Source: Chamaecrista fasciculata (Eukaryota > Streptophyta > Magnoliopsida > Fabales > Fabaceae). Taken from it: a stretch of DNA of 64,000 bases. The stretch's first letter is position 1. Each line of letters opens with the position of its first letter. The notes under the pieces were generated by a model. That model did no database searches. It was not told the origin of the DNA and saw only the letters and a list, made by a program, of their open reading frames with translations. Shown here one piece after another: positions 26,089-37,527 of this stretch. The stretch lies in NCBI GenBank assembly GCA_003254925.1, contig QANZ01055250.1, positions 98,194-162,193 of the forward strand, in the 5' to 3' direction. Made by a program: the position numbers and the translations under genes.

Positions 26089-29000
26089 TCACTGACCACC
26101 ATCGCCGGCTCTCATCTGGTTCTCCGGCAGTGCCTGCAGTGCAGTTCTTTTCTTCTCAACTTCCTGCACATCATTCAGTGACAGTGAATATTATTATATT
26201 GTTACTGAGAAAATACATGAGAATAATACAGTTAATTTCTCAAAACTAAACAGAAATTATCAAGTCTCACCTTATTAACAGCATTACTACTTTTCTTGTT
26301 GGCTTTACCATCTAATGACATGTTCTTCAGCATCCTCTTGATCTCCCCCATACTCTTTTGGTGCAAATCACAATAGTTCAGTTTGTTCTTCTCTTCATTG
26401 TTCTCCTGGTTACTTATCTTACTATCTGTCTGATCTTTTTCCACCGCATTTTCACTAGTCTTGTGCTCGTCACAGATTGGAGCATATGTTATAGTTGAAA
26501 GTGTCTCATCGGCAGCTGAGACTTGTGTTTTTTCTGCTGCTGCATAATCCTTGCTATCATCTTCAGTTCCATTGTCAATTTGGATGTCTGTGGTTTCAGG
26601 TTCTGCTTCTGCTTCATTTCTATCCAATGAAGAGCCAAGAGAGCTTGTGACACTATGGACATTCAGGCTTCCTTCTGATGATGGTTCAGACCAGATCTGG
26701 ATACCAGTAACAGAGTTCTCAGAAGTTGCATCCTTCTCCACAGATTCCTCCGATTCTTCCAAGTTTGATGAAATCTTAATTTCTAGGGCTTCAGGTTCTT
26801 CTTCACAATCAACCTCCGCTACTGATGAAGGTTCAATATCGCCGACCTGGATATCAGCAACAGGGTTTTCAGAAATTGCATCCTTCTCCATAGATTCCTC
26901 GGTTTCTTCTTCACGATCAACCATGAGAGGGTCATCCTTCTCGCCAGCAATATCTTCAGGGACAGAAATTTCAGCGAGGTTCTCTCCAACTGCTTTGAGC
27001 TCATCAAAAGTTAGTTCAGAATTCTGAATGATGTTGGCCACATTCGAATGTTCATCTTCAACTGAGTCGTCCTTTTCAACTGTTTCTTCCTCACAAAGAG
27101 GCATTGGTTCAGAAATCAGATTATCATTTCCCACCTTTTGTATGTCTTTAGTAACCTCCACAGAAGCATCATCATCCTCAAAAGTGGAAGCATCATCAGA
27201 GTCAGAGGAAGCACCATCCTCATCAGAGGAAGAATCATCAGTGTCAGAGTCAGAGGAAGAATCATCAGAGTCAGAGTCAGAGGAAGCATCATCCTCGGCA
27301 CAAGGGGAAATTTCGTGATCTGCTTGAAAAGAAATCACAAGAAATTTCAGTTTCAAATAAAATCTCAGAAATATCACCATCAACTGTGAGAGATCACTGT
27401 GCAAGAACCGAATACAAAAGAAACATCCAAAAATGGGAAAACATACCTGCTTCATCATTGACATCGACTTCCTTTTCAATTGATTTTGTCAAATCAGCGT
27501 CAGATTCATCACCACTCTCGGAAATTTGATCTGAGTCATTATTAGCGTCGACTTCCTTGTCAATTGATTTGGTCACGGAAATTTCACCTGAGTTATAGCA
27601 TTTCCCTGAACCTGGTGAAGGTTCTTGTGGTTCGCCTTCATAACAACAACTGTTCATATCCTTAGAGGGAGCTTCCGATCCATTGATTTCCTGTGCATAC
27701 TCTTGTGGTTCAGCCTGCAGTGCCGGTTCAACTTTGTACACCGCTGAACCAAATTGCAATTCTTGCTTGGAATCATTTGACTGACATTCATATCCAGTGT
27801 CTTTTTCTGAAGAAGTTACTTCAACGTCATTGGTTTTCTCTAAATCATCAGTTGATACCGTCTCTGAACTACCTTCTACATCACAAACTATACTAACTTA
27901 GTGGTGAAAATAGCAAAATTCTTTCATGAACACAACAAGAAGCAAGAAATGTCTACTGAATTCAAAAGATCAGGCATACCCTTTTCAGTGTCTGTCGATT
28001 CTTCAATTTGCTGAGAAACACTGATCATGTCCTCAGAAATCTCATTATCGTTTAGAGAATCAACTTCTTTATGGGCTTTCTCTAAAACGTCAGTTGATAC
28101 CGTCTGTGAACTACCTCCTACATCACAAAATATACTAACTTAGTGGTAGGAAACAACACAGCTATTACATGAACACAACAAAAACGGCTGAGAAAGATAG
28201 GACACAAGAAACAAGAAATGTATACTGCTGAAAAGCAAAAGATCAGACATACCCTTTTCAGTGTTTGCTGATTCTTCCATTTGCTGAGAAATACTGCTCA
28301 TTTCCTCAGAATTCGCATTATCCTTCAGAGAATCCGTTTCTTCAGTTTCAGTGTCTGCCGATTCTTCAATTTGCTGAGAAACACTGCTCATTTTCTCAGA
28401 AATCTTATTATCCTTCAGAGAATCTGCTTCTTCAGTTTCCATTAGGCTCATCTTAGACAAGGTCTTCTCCACCAACCTCACTGACCTCCTGGTGTTATAG
28501 GCCGAAGTAGGCCTTGCCTTACTGTTTGAAGCTGCTGGAGTTTTTGACGCGTAACCAGTGGGCTTGTCATCTTCCTTCTTTCTGCGAGTCGAAACTGCAG
28601 GAGCCCTTGTTCTCTTGCTGCTTGGCACAGCAGGTGTAATAGGAACATTCTGGACATCAGGATTCAAAAATTCATCCAGCCCATCAACCTGACAAATTCA
28701 AGTAAAGATGCCAAAATCCATTATTAAAATTAGAAGGAGGATAATAATAATGAGAGGAACCTGAAAATAGATAGGGACAAAATCTCTTGATGCTGGAATT
28801 CAGTTTGGGTAAATTTTGATTATGAGACTAAGTTGATAATAATTTCAAAGATTTGTCCAATAAGAAAGGCGGAAGGAGATATCAAATAATCAGGAGTTCA
28901 GGACAAGTCGTTAAATGAATAGAATCTAACAGTTAACAACAGACAGAGACTAATTCGAAGTTTCTGAAGTAAATCACGCAAGACCAAAATGAAATACCAA

Positions 29001-29222
29001 CGGCCAAGAATATACATAACCGTTCGATCTTTGAAATGCAAACCGAAACAAACACGACGGAATCGTTAGGCTAAAGATAAAGAGAAAGAAAAAAGACCGA
29101 TTACTTACTTGCGGAAGATCTGCGAGAGCATTAGCCATAGCTACGTTGGTCATATTGGCTGGAATCTTGTTCTTCTTGCAGAGCGCTTGGAGTTCCTTCC
29201 TCGAGAGACTGTGGAAATCCAT
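26089..29222 (-). CDS. Plant-specific Asp/Glu/Ser-rich protein with duplicated exons
   Basis: Six exons on the minus strand: 29222-29109 (ATG at 29222), 28688-28253, 28117-27980, 27875-27447, 27319-26271, 26163-26089 (stop TGA 26089-26091). Phases join and give about 746 aa. The N-terminus has a conserved block, MDFHSLSRKELQALCKKNKI, continuing PANMTNVAMANALADLPQ and DGLDEFLN. A basic stretch follows (SSKRTRAPAVSTRRKKEDDK), with a YNTRRSVRLVEK block. The rest is highly acidic, with DDSSSDSDSDD-type runs at about 27170-27300. The head resembles, from memory, the uncharacterised Arabidopsis aspartic/glutamic acid-rich proteins of the At5g17160 type. The function is unknown; the basic-then-acidic composition suggests a nuclear or chromatin-associated protein, which is inference. 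The last short exon ends ALPENQMRAGDGGQ. Confidence 0.87.
27875..28260 (-). repeat. Tandem duplication of exon-intron unit within the acidic-protein gene
   Basis: The introns at 27876-27979 and 28118-28252 are clearly similar: both have catcacaaa-tatactaacttagtgg beside the acceptor, catgaacacaacaa in the middle, and acataccctttt-type donors. The exon starts that follow encode GSSQTVSTDVLEK and GSSETVSTDDLEK. The exon ends that precede encode ISVSQQIEESTDTEKG and SSISQQMEESANTEKG; the latter phrase occurs twice in exon 28253-28688. All units keep the same intron phase (1), so duplication keeps the frame. Confidence 0.9.
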
Positions 29223-29420
29223 GGTTGATAATATGTCAAGATCAAATCAAAACAAGAAGTTTTGGTATATTGAAGATCTGAAGACGCAATTCGGCGATAG
29301 GAGGAAAAGAAGCGGCTTCGGTATTTGTACTTGCACAGTGGTAGAGGGAGAAGAAACGAATCGCTGAGATAGAAAGAGACGTTAGAGAGAAAACCCTAGA
29401 AAATGTGACCGTTGGAATTG
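29223..29420 (-). promoter_or_regulatory. 5' UTR and promoter region of the acidic-protein gene
   Basis: About 170 bases upstream of the ATG at 29222 are less AT-rich and read as a leader. A family A transposon starts at 29487, so the proximal promoter is only about 260 bases from inserted DNA. No clear TATA box could be assigned. Confidence 0.35.
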
Positions 29421-29477
29421 GAGCGTGAATTTGAATTTCGAATTTAAACATTTTTTTTTGGCCATTGAATTTAAACA

Positions 29478-30023
29478 TTTATTTATAGCAAAAGTATTCA
29501 TTTCGTCCCTAAACTTTACACCTGCTGTCAATTTCGTCCACAATCTTTCTTTACTGTCAATTTCGTCCCCAAACTTTACACATGCTGTCAATTTCGTCCC
29601 TAATATTTTTTTGCTGTCAATTTCGTCTATAATCTTTCACATTTTGGTCAATTTTATCCTTTGCTCTTACTTTAGCCAAATATTGACGACAAAACCTATG
29701 TGGCTAACGATATATAATGTAAAATTGATAGGAAAAGAAACTCAAATCCTAACTTAGATTTAAAAACAGGATACAGTCTATCGTTAATTTATTAAAAGAA
29801 GTTAGTCAAAGGATAAAATTGACAAAAATGTGAAAGATCGGGGACGAAATTGACAGTTGATGTAAAGTTTGGGGATGAAATTGACAGCAAAAAAAGATTG
29901 TGAATGAAATTGACAGCTTGTGTAAAGTTTGGGGACGAAGTTGACAGCAAAAAAAGTTTGGGAACGAAATTGACAGTTGGTGTAAAGTTTGAGGACGAAA
30001 TTAGTACTTTTGACTTTATTTAT
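29478..30023. mobile_element. TIR element, family A (copy 2, expanded)
   Basis: Perfect 9-bp duplications tttatttat lie at 29478-29486 and 30015-30023. The 528-bp element is longer than its relatives because the terminal block (caatttcgtccccaaacttt) is repeated two to three times at each end. It sits in the promoter side of the acidic-protein gene. It has no ORF of note. Confidence 0.88.
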
Positions 30024-30850
30024 CGATGAAAGTTCCTTTTTTCTTTTTGGCCTGAATTTGTTGGTGATTGCGTTCGGTGAATTGAATTTCTAAGAGTGAA
30101 ATGAAGTTAATGTAATTATTTCTCACCTAACAAAGAATGTGGAAATGAGATATCCAATGACATTACTAAGCGCAATTAAATCATTAACTAATAAAAAAAG
30201 AAAAAAAAACATACATGTCGACGGCCACCTTACCATCTACTTGGAAAGTCTTTATTTTTTTCCATTAAAGGAAGATTATTCTTATTTTTTAATTGATATT
30301 CATTTTGTAATGAAAATAAAAAATAAAATTTGAGAATAATCATAATTCGTTTCTATTGACTTTTCTTCTTTATAAATATCTCTATCTTATATTTTGCTTT
30401 TTTTTTTTCATCAAATATTACATTTGCACTTCTTCATAATCATAATTTTCAAAAAAAAATATTAATACTGTCATTCAAAAACATTAATTAAGAACACTAT
30501 TGAGTTAATTCTGAAAATAAAATAAAAAACCTTATAAAATTAATATTGATACTTTACATACATATACATAGATGAGATAGAATGGATATAAGTCTTGAGA
30601 AATTGAGATGTTACTGAAAGAGAAACAGAAAAAAAAAAAAATTAATATGTGTATATATATATATCAAATTAAAGTTTTAATTTGTATATAAATATCAAGC
30701 ATCTTTAAATGTGTCAAAGAGTAATATTATTTTAACTATTTTAACAGATGTATTTTTCTAAGCAAGACAAACAAAGATAAACAAAGATAGTTTTTTTTTT
30801 TATATAGATAAACAAAGATAAATAAATAAACAATTTAAGCAACATAACAT
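30024..30850. other. AT-rich intergenic spacer
   Basis: No gene, TIR element or RNA gene is recognised. It contains A and T runs and a short duplicated phrase, agataaacaaagata, around 30774-30820. Confidence 0.6.
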
Positions 30851-30854
30851 GATT

Positions 30855-31370
30855 CAACATGGTTATTTTGGTCTTAAATGTATGTCATAATATTTGTTAT
30901 GATCTTTTATGTTTCAAAATATTCAAATTGGTCCTGACTGTTGTCAAAATGTTTCATTTTAGTCATAAACTATTGAATTTGGTTATATTTCTCTCGTCTC
31001 TCATTTCTAATTCAAATAACTATTTAAGCATAACTCTTAACTCTCATTTCATCACATTCGAATTTGAAACAATAAAGATATGATCAATTTTGCTTATTTG
31101 ACCGTAAAATAAGTGGTATATTTTCAAGACCAATTTGACCTCGTTTGCTGATGACCCCAACTGGATAGAGAAAGTATCTTTGAGAACAATATGTAGCTCT
31201 GAACTCGTCATATTCGAACTTGAAATGAGAGAAATATGATCATATTAAATAGTTTGGGACCAAAATGAAATATTTTTGCCAACATTTAGAACCAATTTAA
31301 ACATTTTGAAACATAAAATGACCAAAATGAACATTAAGACACACACTTAGGACCAAAATGACTCTTTAGC
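30855..31370. mobile_element. TIR element, family B (copy 2)
   Basis: The ends (ggttattttggtcttaaatg; right end ggaccaaaatgactctttag) and interior phrases (tctctatccagttggggtcat on the complement) match family B at 20416-20921. The ends are eroded and no target duplication is convincing, so the boundaries are approximate. Confidence 0.7.
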
Positions 31371-31480
31371 TATTTATATTATTATCACCTTTTCACATTA
31401 TTATAATTTTATTTTAAAAAATCACCTTTCAAATTATTGGAACTCAAAATTAGAGTTCAAGCTCTATTAAACATTATCTT

Positions 31481-31874
31481 TTTATTGATGAAAAAAGTAT
31501 TTTTGATACCCTTCAAGTATAGAGTCAATTTTAGTTATATTCTTAAAATTTTTGTTGAGTCATTTGTACCCCCAATGTATTGAGTCAGTTTCAGTTGTAC
31601 TTTCAGAGTTTTCTTTGGTCAATTGTACCCCAAATATTTCACATTTGAGTCAATTGTATCTTGGGGTACAATTGACCCCAAAAAGAAAATATTAGGAGTA
31701 TAATTGACGAAAAAAGAAAAGATTGTAGGTATAATTGATTAAAAAAAACTTTTGAGATACAATTGAAACTAAGTCCATATTTTGGGGTACAATTGATAAC
31801 AAAAAAAACTTTAAAAGTACAACTGAAATTGACTTCATATTTTAGGGTGTAAGAGTACTTCTACCTTTATTAAT
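31481..31874. mobile_element. TIR element, family D
   Basis: The element 31490-31865 has mirrored ends (gaaaaaagtatttttgatac; right-end complement aggtagaagtactcttacac). Repeated blocks of gtacaattga and tcaattgtacc occur inside. The flanking 9-mers tttattgat (31481-31489) and tttattaat (31866-31874) differ at one base. Confidence 0.72.
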
Positions 31875-32429
31875 TAAATGAGTCAATTTATTTTGGGCAT
31901 GATAAATGAGTCAATCAATCAAAACATTTATTTAATTATAATCAAATTAGTCATAATTGAATAAAAAAATTTAATAAATTCAATTTTATACTATAAAATC
32001 AAAACAAATATAAAAATAGACAATCAAATAATGAAATATAATTATTCAAATTTAAGTTAATCAAAGTATGGTTATTTCAACACATTGTCGAAGAATTATT
32101 GAGTTTTTGCATTTTTCAAAAAGGTTTAAAAATAAATCCACACTAAATTTGTTTTAATTTTGCTCGTTGGTGTACAATTTAATCCAATCAAACAATGTTT
32201 TGTTTTGCATATGTGGCAGTTTTTGGTGGAGGGTAGCTTAGACTTGCAATTTTTTACTGGCATTCTGCTATCAACACGTGTCTTTCTTTTTCTTTTTTCC
32301 ATTTTTCATCTACATGTATATCACAATTACCGTCTAAAACGCTTGCTTTGATTTTTTTCTTTCAAAATTTAAATTTCAAACTGCTTTCCTCATGATTTCA
32401 AGCTGACCTTCCTCTTCTCTATAATTCAC

Positions 32430-32697
32430 AATTGCACATTTCAAATTTCAAATATCCCTCACTAGCTGCTTCATTCCTCATTAGTCGCTCTCTTCCTCTT
32501 CCTTCATCCAAAATTCACTTCTCTCTCCCGCAAATAAAAAAAACGCAGCCACGAAAATCCGACCTTCCTCTTCTTCTCCCCTCCCATCTCCACCACCACC
32601 ACCATCGTCTTCTTCTCCTCTTCCGTTCGCCATTTTTCATTTCTTCGAAATTATCTCTGTTCACCGATTTCGATTCCGGCCAACTCCGTTTGCGAGG
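32430..32697 (+). pseudogene. Leader-like (5' UTR) fragment with a splice donor
   Basis: A CT-rich stretch with ccaccaccacc and ttcttctcc runs ends at GAG followed by gtaagc at 32698. It looks like a plant 5' leader exon. The source gene is not recognised and no start codon opens a conserved frame. It may be the first piece of the captured DNA or the promoter side of the Helitron region. Confidence 0.4.
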
Positions 32698-32914
32698 TAA
32701 GCTTCTGATTCCTCATTTCCATTCTTAACAAGAAGGTTATTTGGGTTGAATACTTTGCTTCATTCATTATTGTAATGCAGTTTGTAAGTTTTGCTTCATT
32801 TACTGTTAAGTTGAGATGTTATCCGTTATTGACCTTTTATTCCATTGAGATATTATTGATTATGGACTCTGAGTTTACTGAGGTATATTTGCTTTATAAA
32901 TTTATCAAGTTATT

Positions 32915-33027
32915 GTGAAGCACAACCAGGAAGCTAAAGAAGCTATTAATCTTAAAGGCTACATGGTATTATAGACAGTTTTATTTGTATTACTGTTCTG
33001 CTTTTTGTTTCTATATGAAAAATTTTA

Positions 33028-33058
<31 letters not shown>

Positions 33059-33285
33059 TTGCAGGTTGGAAATCCTCTAAATGATTATCACTATGATGGC
33101 TTGGGGATTTTTCAGTTTCGGTGGTCATCTGGTATGATTTCTGATCAAACATACAGGCAATTGAACCTTCTATGCCATCATGAGAATTTACTATATCCAC
33201 AAGGTTCATGTAAAAAAACATTAGAAATTGCTGATAAAGAAATTGGCAACATTGATAAGTTCATTATCTTCACTCCTTTCAGCTT
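32915..33285 (+). pseudogene. Serine carboxypeptidase-like gene fragment
   Basis: Exon 32915-32965 encodes VKHNQEAKEAINLKGYM. After a short intron with an AT microsatellite, the exon from 33065 encodes VGNPLNDYHYDGLGIFQFRW, then SSGMISDQTYRQLN, then IADKEIGNIDKF-IIFTP. These are consecutive blocks of plant serine carboxypeptidase-like (SCPL) proteins. The catalytic serine block lies before this part and the Asp and His blocks after it; all are absent. It cannot make an active enzyme and is best read as a captured fragment. Confidence 0.85.
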
Positions 33286-33614
33286 TGTGATTGAAATTTA
33301 TATTACTCAGATGTTCTATCATAATGTTAGACTTTTGGCATAATTTCATATCTTCTGCCTACTTATAGAGTTTAATATTTTCCCCCTTTCAACTTTGTTG
33401 CAGTCTTTGCATTTTTGACATAAAAGCGTGGTATGATTTCTTTTTCCTGAAATTATGCTTTTATCCTCAACTTTGGAATCAATTTTTTAAGTATTAGTTT
33501 TGCCGGTAACTCTCAAATATAGTACTTTCTTTATATTCACTTTCCTTATCTTTTCATTCATCTCCTTCTTGCTAAGATAAGTTGTTCTATAAGTGCTTCA
33601 ATATCATTGAACAG

Positions 33615-33656
33615 GCTTCTGAAGTTAAAGAGGTTATGATGGAAAACATTGAGAAG
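33615..33656 (+). pseudogene. R-SNARE (VAMP) exon fragment
   Basis: A 42-base piece between an AG acceptor and a GT donor encodes ASEVKEVMMENIEK. It matches the start of the SNARE motif of plant VAMP7-type longin R-SNAREs (EVKG-MMENIEKVLDRGEK). Only this exon piece is present. The short length keeps confidence moderate. Confidence 0.55.
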
Positions 33657-34550
33657 GTACGTCACATATACTTCTTTAGTGTGTGTGTGTATAGAGTGTG
33701 GGAGAGAGAAAGTTGGATAGATTGTCTTCTATATATTCTTTGTGAGATGCTCAAAATTAAATTAGGATCTGATGTAGAACAAAGAGAGAATAAGGGAGAG
33801 AATGAGAAATCAGAGGGGGAAGAAACAGAAATAGGGGAAGTAGAGAAATTGAGGGAGAAGGGAGAAATAGAGGGAGAATAGAAGAAATGAGGGAGAGACA
33901 ATAATCTAAATAATATTTTTAATAATGCATGAACTTCCTTACAAAAAGATAGAAGGGGCTTTATATAGAGAGCCCAAGTCAAAGATAATTTAAAACTAAT
34001 AAAAAAATAACAACTTCCAAGATAATAAAGTAAAGATATTTCCTAGATGTTATTACTTCTTATTTCCAAGATAATAAAAGCATAGTTCATTTTCCAGTCA
34101 AACTCTAATATTCCCTAGGTAGCAATAATTCATTTCTTCTTTCTAGAATATGATTTTTCCAAGGTCTCTATTATTATTGATTCTCCATCACTCTGTCATT
34201 GAATTAGCAAGATGCAGATTATGTTTGTGAGATGCTCAACATTAAATTAGCAAACTTCCAAGTATTGTCTTCCTAATTCCATATATTGTTTGTGAGATGC
34301 TTTAGGATCGCTCTGTCATTGAATTAGGTACTAGTGTATCCTGAACTCAAAACTTAGATGAAACTGTGAGTACTGCAGTTAGATATGATTGTTGTTACAG
34401 ATGGTAGCAAACTTAGATGAAACTTAAAAGACTATGAACATATCATTTATAGTTAAGTTTCTGAAGCTAATCATTGAATCCAGATAAGCAACTCTCACAC
34501 ACAAAATATCTCAATGACATCTAGCTTCTGTGTTTATGTGATTGATGCAG

Positions 34551-35448
34551 TTCATGATAGCTACAGCAGCATCTATGTCATATATTCTTGGAACATTAAT
34601 GTCATGGAAGGCTTTATCATTAGCTGGTGAAGTTTCTGCCCAGTTCTAAATTCATTCTTAAAATTTGAAAAATAAAGAAGGCGAAAATGCACAAACCCCC
34701 GGAAACTTTAGTTATTATACAAAAAAGTGACCCTTGACCTTTTGATTTTGTACAAATAACTCATTTTATTAAGATTTTCATCAAAAAGAAAATCAGATTT
34801 GTTTCTAAGTTTATGATTGTTGTTACAGTTTACATTGATGCAAACTTAAAATAAATTAATACTGTAATTAACAGAAGTCAAAAAGTTCTTTTAAAAAAAT
34901 GGTTTTGTTTTTTCTAATAAAGATTTTATCCAAAGGGGTTATAAGCACAAAACTAAAAGTTAATGGGTCTTTCATTACATATCAGTGCCTTAGGGAGTTT
35001 CCTGCACTGTAACTAAAGTTTAGAGGAATTTTGTGCATTTTAGCTAATAAAAAATGGCAGCAATGATAGAAACTGCTCTGTATGTTCACTGGAATATTGA
35101 ATTCTCTTCCTTAATGATTGAAACTGCTTTCATTTTGTTTGTGAAAACTGAAGAAAATCCTAGGTAGATGCATATTTGTGTAGGTTTTTTAAGGATTGAA
35201 AAGATATTTGTTTACATTTTTATATTACAGGGGAACTTTGCATCATTTCAATCAATTGATGAGGGGCTGAAGAGTTATACCTTTTTGGAGACTAATATTT
35301 GTTTTTGTTTCTCTTTGTAGTGATTTCTGAGTTAATACACTATACCGCAACAGGAAACTTTGGTGGTGTTTGTGCTCACATGCCCTTAATCCAAGTGATT
35401 GTACCTCAAATTATGAGTCTAAAATCACAGCTTAGCGATTGTTCAAAG
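34551..35448 (+). pseudogene. Two phase-compatible exons of an unrecognised gene
   Basis: Exon 34551-34626 (FMIATAASMSYILGTLMSWK, then ALSLA) and exon 35321-35448 (VISELIHYTATGNFGG, then VCAHMPLIQVIVPQIM, then SLKSQLSDCSK) have correct AG/GT borders and joining phases. A TIR element of about 370 bp (34680-35047) lies in the intron. I do not recognise the protein. The exons look like a third captured gene piece; they could also belong to a real, so far unlinked gene. Confidence 0.5.
34680..35047. mobile_element. TIR element, family H
   Basis: The ends mirror each other: ggcgaaaatgcacaaacccc with gaaactttagtta at the left, and taactaaagtttagaggaat with tttgtgcattttagc at the right. The inner part has few features. 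A target duplication is not clear. Confidence 0.6.
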
Positions 35449-35699
35449 GTATGCAATTATACATTCATGAATTTCTTAACCTGCTTATCCTGAGGCATGG
35501 CTGATTCTCTTTATCGAATCAAGTGTATAATAGCAAATTTTGATGGGAAAATTGTGCAATTATTCATGATAGAATCATAATTTTCCAATTCTACAATTTT
35601 GCTAAAAAAAATTGTGAATCTATCATTTTTCTCTCTCCATCACAAAAGAAGGTTCTTTTCTTTAGCTTTTGCTTCTAGGTGAAAATGGGGATATATATA

Positions 35700-37527
35700 T
35701 ATAGACATGGATTAACTTCTGTTTTCTATATCTTTTTTTACTTTTTATTTTGGCTTCAATACAGATGAATGAACCTACTTTGTATTGTTGGTAAATGATT
35801 CCTCTTGAGTTTAATGTACTCTGTTGGATAAAATTGTTTATAGATAAACCATTACTAATACTCTTATAAGTTCAAAGTTCAAACCCTTTTGTTTTTGTAT
35901 CTGTGATGAGAAGACATGAACCTAAACAGAGAAAATGATGCAGAAGATGCATTTCAAAGTTCCATTAGTTGTATATTAGTGTTATGTTGATTTTAGATGC
36001 TTAAGTAAAGGCGAATCTTGATAAAACAATGTGGTATAGCATTGAACATAGGTTACTTGGATTCTTAGACTTTAACACAGAATGATTTCAATGTTCCATA
36101 TTGAACTTCATAAGTGTCATAGAATGATTTCAGTTCATTCTTTTAGGATTGACTTCACTGAAGTTTGATTGTCATTTTTAATCTTGGTGAACTGACATAC
36201 CTGCAAGGTATTATGAAATTTGCTATAGTTTCTACTGACAGGGAGTTGGGTGGTGCAAATTTGCTATAATTTCTACTGCAAGGTATTTTTACTTTCTTTT
36301 TAGTTTTTAATTATTCAATCCTTAGTTCTGATTTCACCTTTTGACGTCTTTTCAGAGGTATTGACTTGAATTCTCTGTAGCTTTTCTGTCTCCAGTTCAA
36401 CTTAACTGTAGTTCTACAAGTTCTTTTCTCTTTCGGGCTTGAAATCCGTATCTTCTGATTCTGTGCCATGCCTGTCTCTTAATATGATTCTTCTTTCATT
36501 TAAAGACTTCTACTGTTTTTGAAGATAATTAACAAAATCAGATTGAAATGGTATTTGTGCTAAAAGGAATTATTAGCGTAAGTTATTAACTGATGTCAAG
36601 TAGTGTAGGTTTGGTCCCTAAGTTGTTGCATCAAGTAACAGAGAAACTAAAGTTGCTAAACATGAAAAGGCATATATAGTACAAGCTTCAATTCAGTTTG
36701 ACCTTTAGCTAACCAGAGTTTTCAATGTGCTTAATAGTCTTCTGGGTTTTGTTGCTTAATAGTCTTCTGGGTTTACAATGTGCTGAACTTTTCTTTGAAA
36801 AAATAACGAAGACAGATTGTGATCAGGGGGTAGTAATATTCCACAATGTGCTTGACAATGAATACAATGTTGGTGGTGCTCAAATCAGAATTGAAGGTGT
36901 ATATATATGGCCTTTTAGATAGCTTCGCCTGGTAGCCAACAGGTGAGCTTTCATGGATATAACCAATATGATATGCAGGTTATGTTTATAGGATTCCTTA
37001 CTGCATTCATTTATGCTTTATTTAACACTAATATATCTGTCTTTTCAAATAAGCCAATAAATTTTGCTTTGGAATTTTTACTTTCTTTTTAGTTTTTAAT
37101 CATTGATTCCTTAGTTTTGATTTCACCTTCTGATTTAATTTTGGAAGAGGTGGATATTGGAAAGTTGAAACTCAAGGAGAAGCTACCTCTCTGAATCAGT
37201 CCTGTAATGATAAAGGTAATAACTACCTTCAAGTATATTATTAAAATCTCATTATCATGCAGTAGTCAATCCTTGATCCTCTCTTCAAATCTGCTCTCTT
37301 TGATGGGTGCTTAAAATATTTGGTAATGTTAAACATTAAGTGCTTAAAATATTTAAACTCATATATAATCATAGGATCTTTTATGTTAGTTATTGTAATA
37401 GATTTGAATTTTGTCTTAAGTTTGATGTTGAGCTATGTTGTACATTTATTAGATTACTTTTATTGCAAAAAACATGTTTGACCTTCTTATTAGATTTTCT
37501 TCTGTTTAAAAAATAATTTGTCGTTAA
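35700..37527 (+). other. Interior of the Helitron-like region, unassigned
   Basis: A sequence of about 55 bases (actttctttttagtttttaa, then atttcacctt) occurs at about 36288-36345 and again at 37079-37131. A short tandem duplication of gcttaatagtcttctgggtt lies at 36728-36775. Exon-like pieces at 36775-36905 and 37142-37214 have open frames but match nothing I know. Confidence 0.4.

Noticed and set aside
26551..27389. Plus-strand Ser-rich ORFs over the acidic-protein gene
   Set aside because: They are antisense reading of GAT/TCA-rich codons; splice sites and the conserved start support the minus strand.
33662..33982. Coding frame in the GA-rich stretch
   Set aside because: Low-complexity purine repeat gives open frames on both strands; no conserved sequence.
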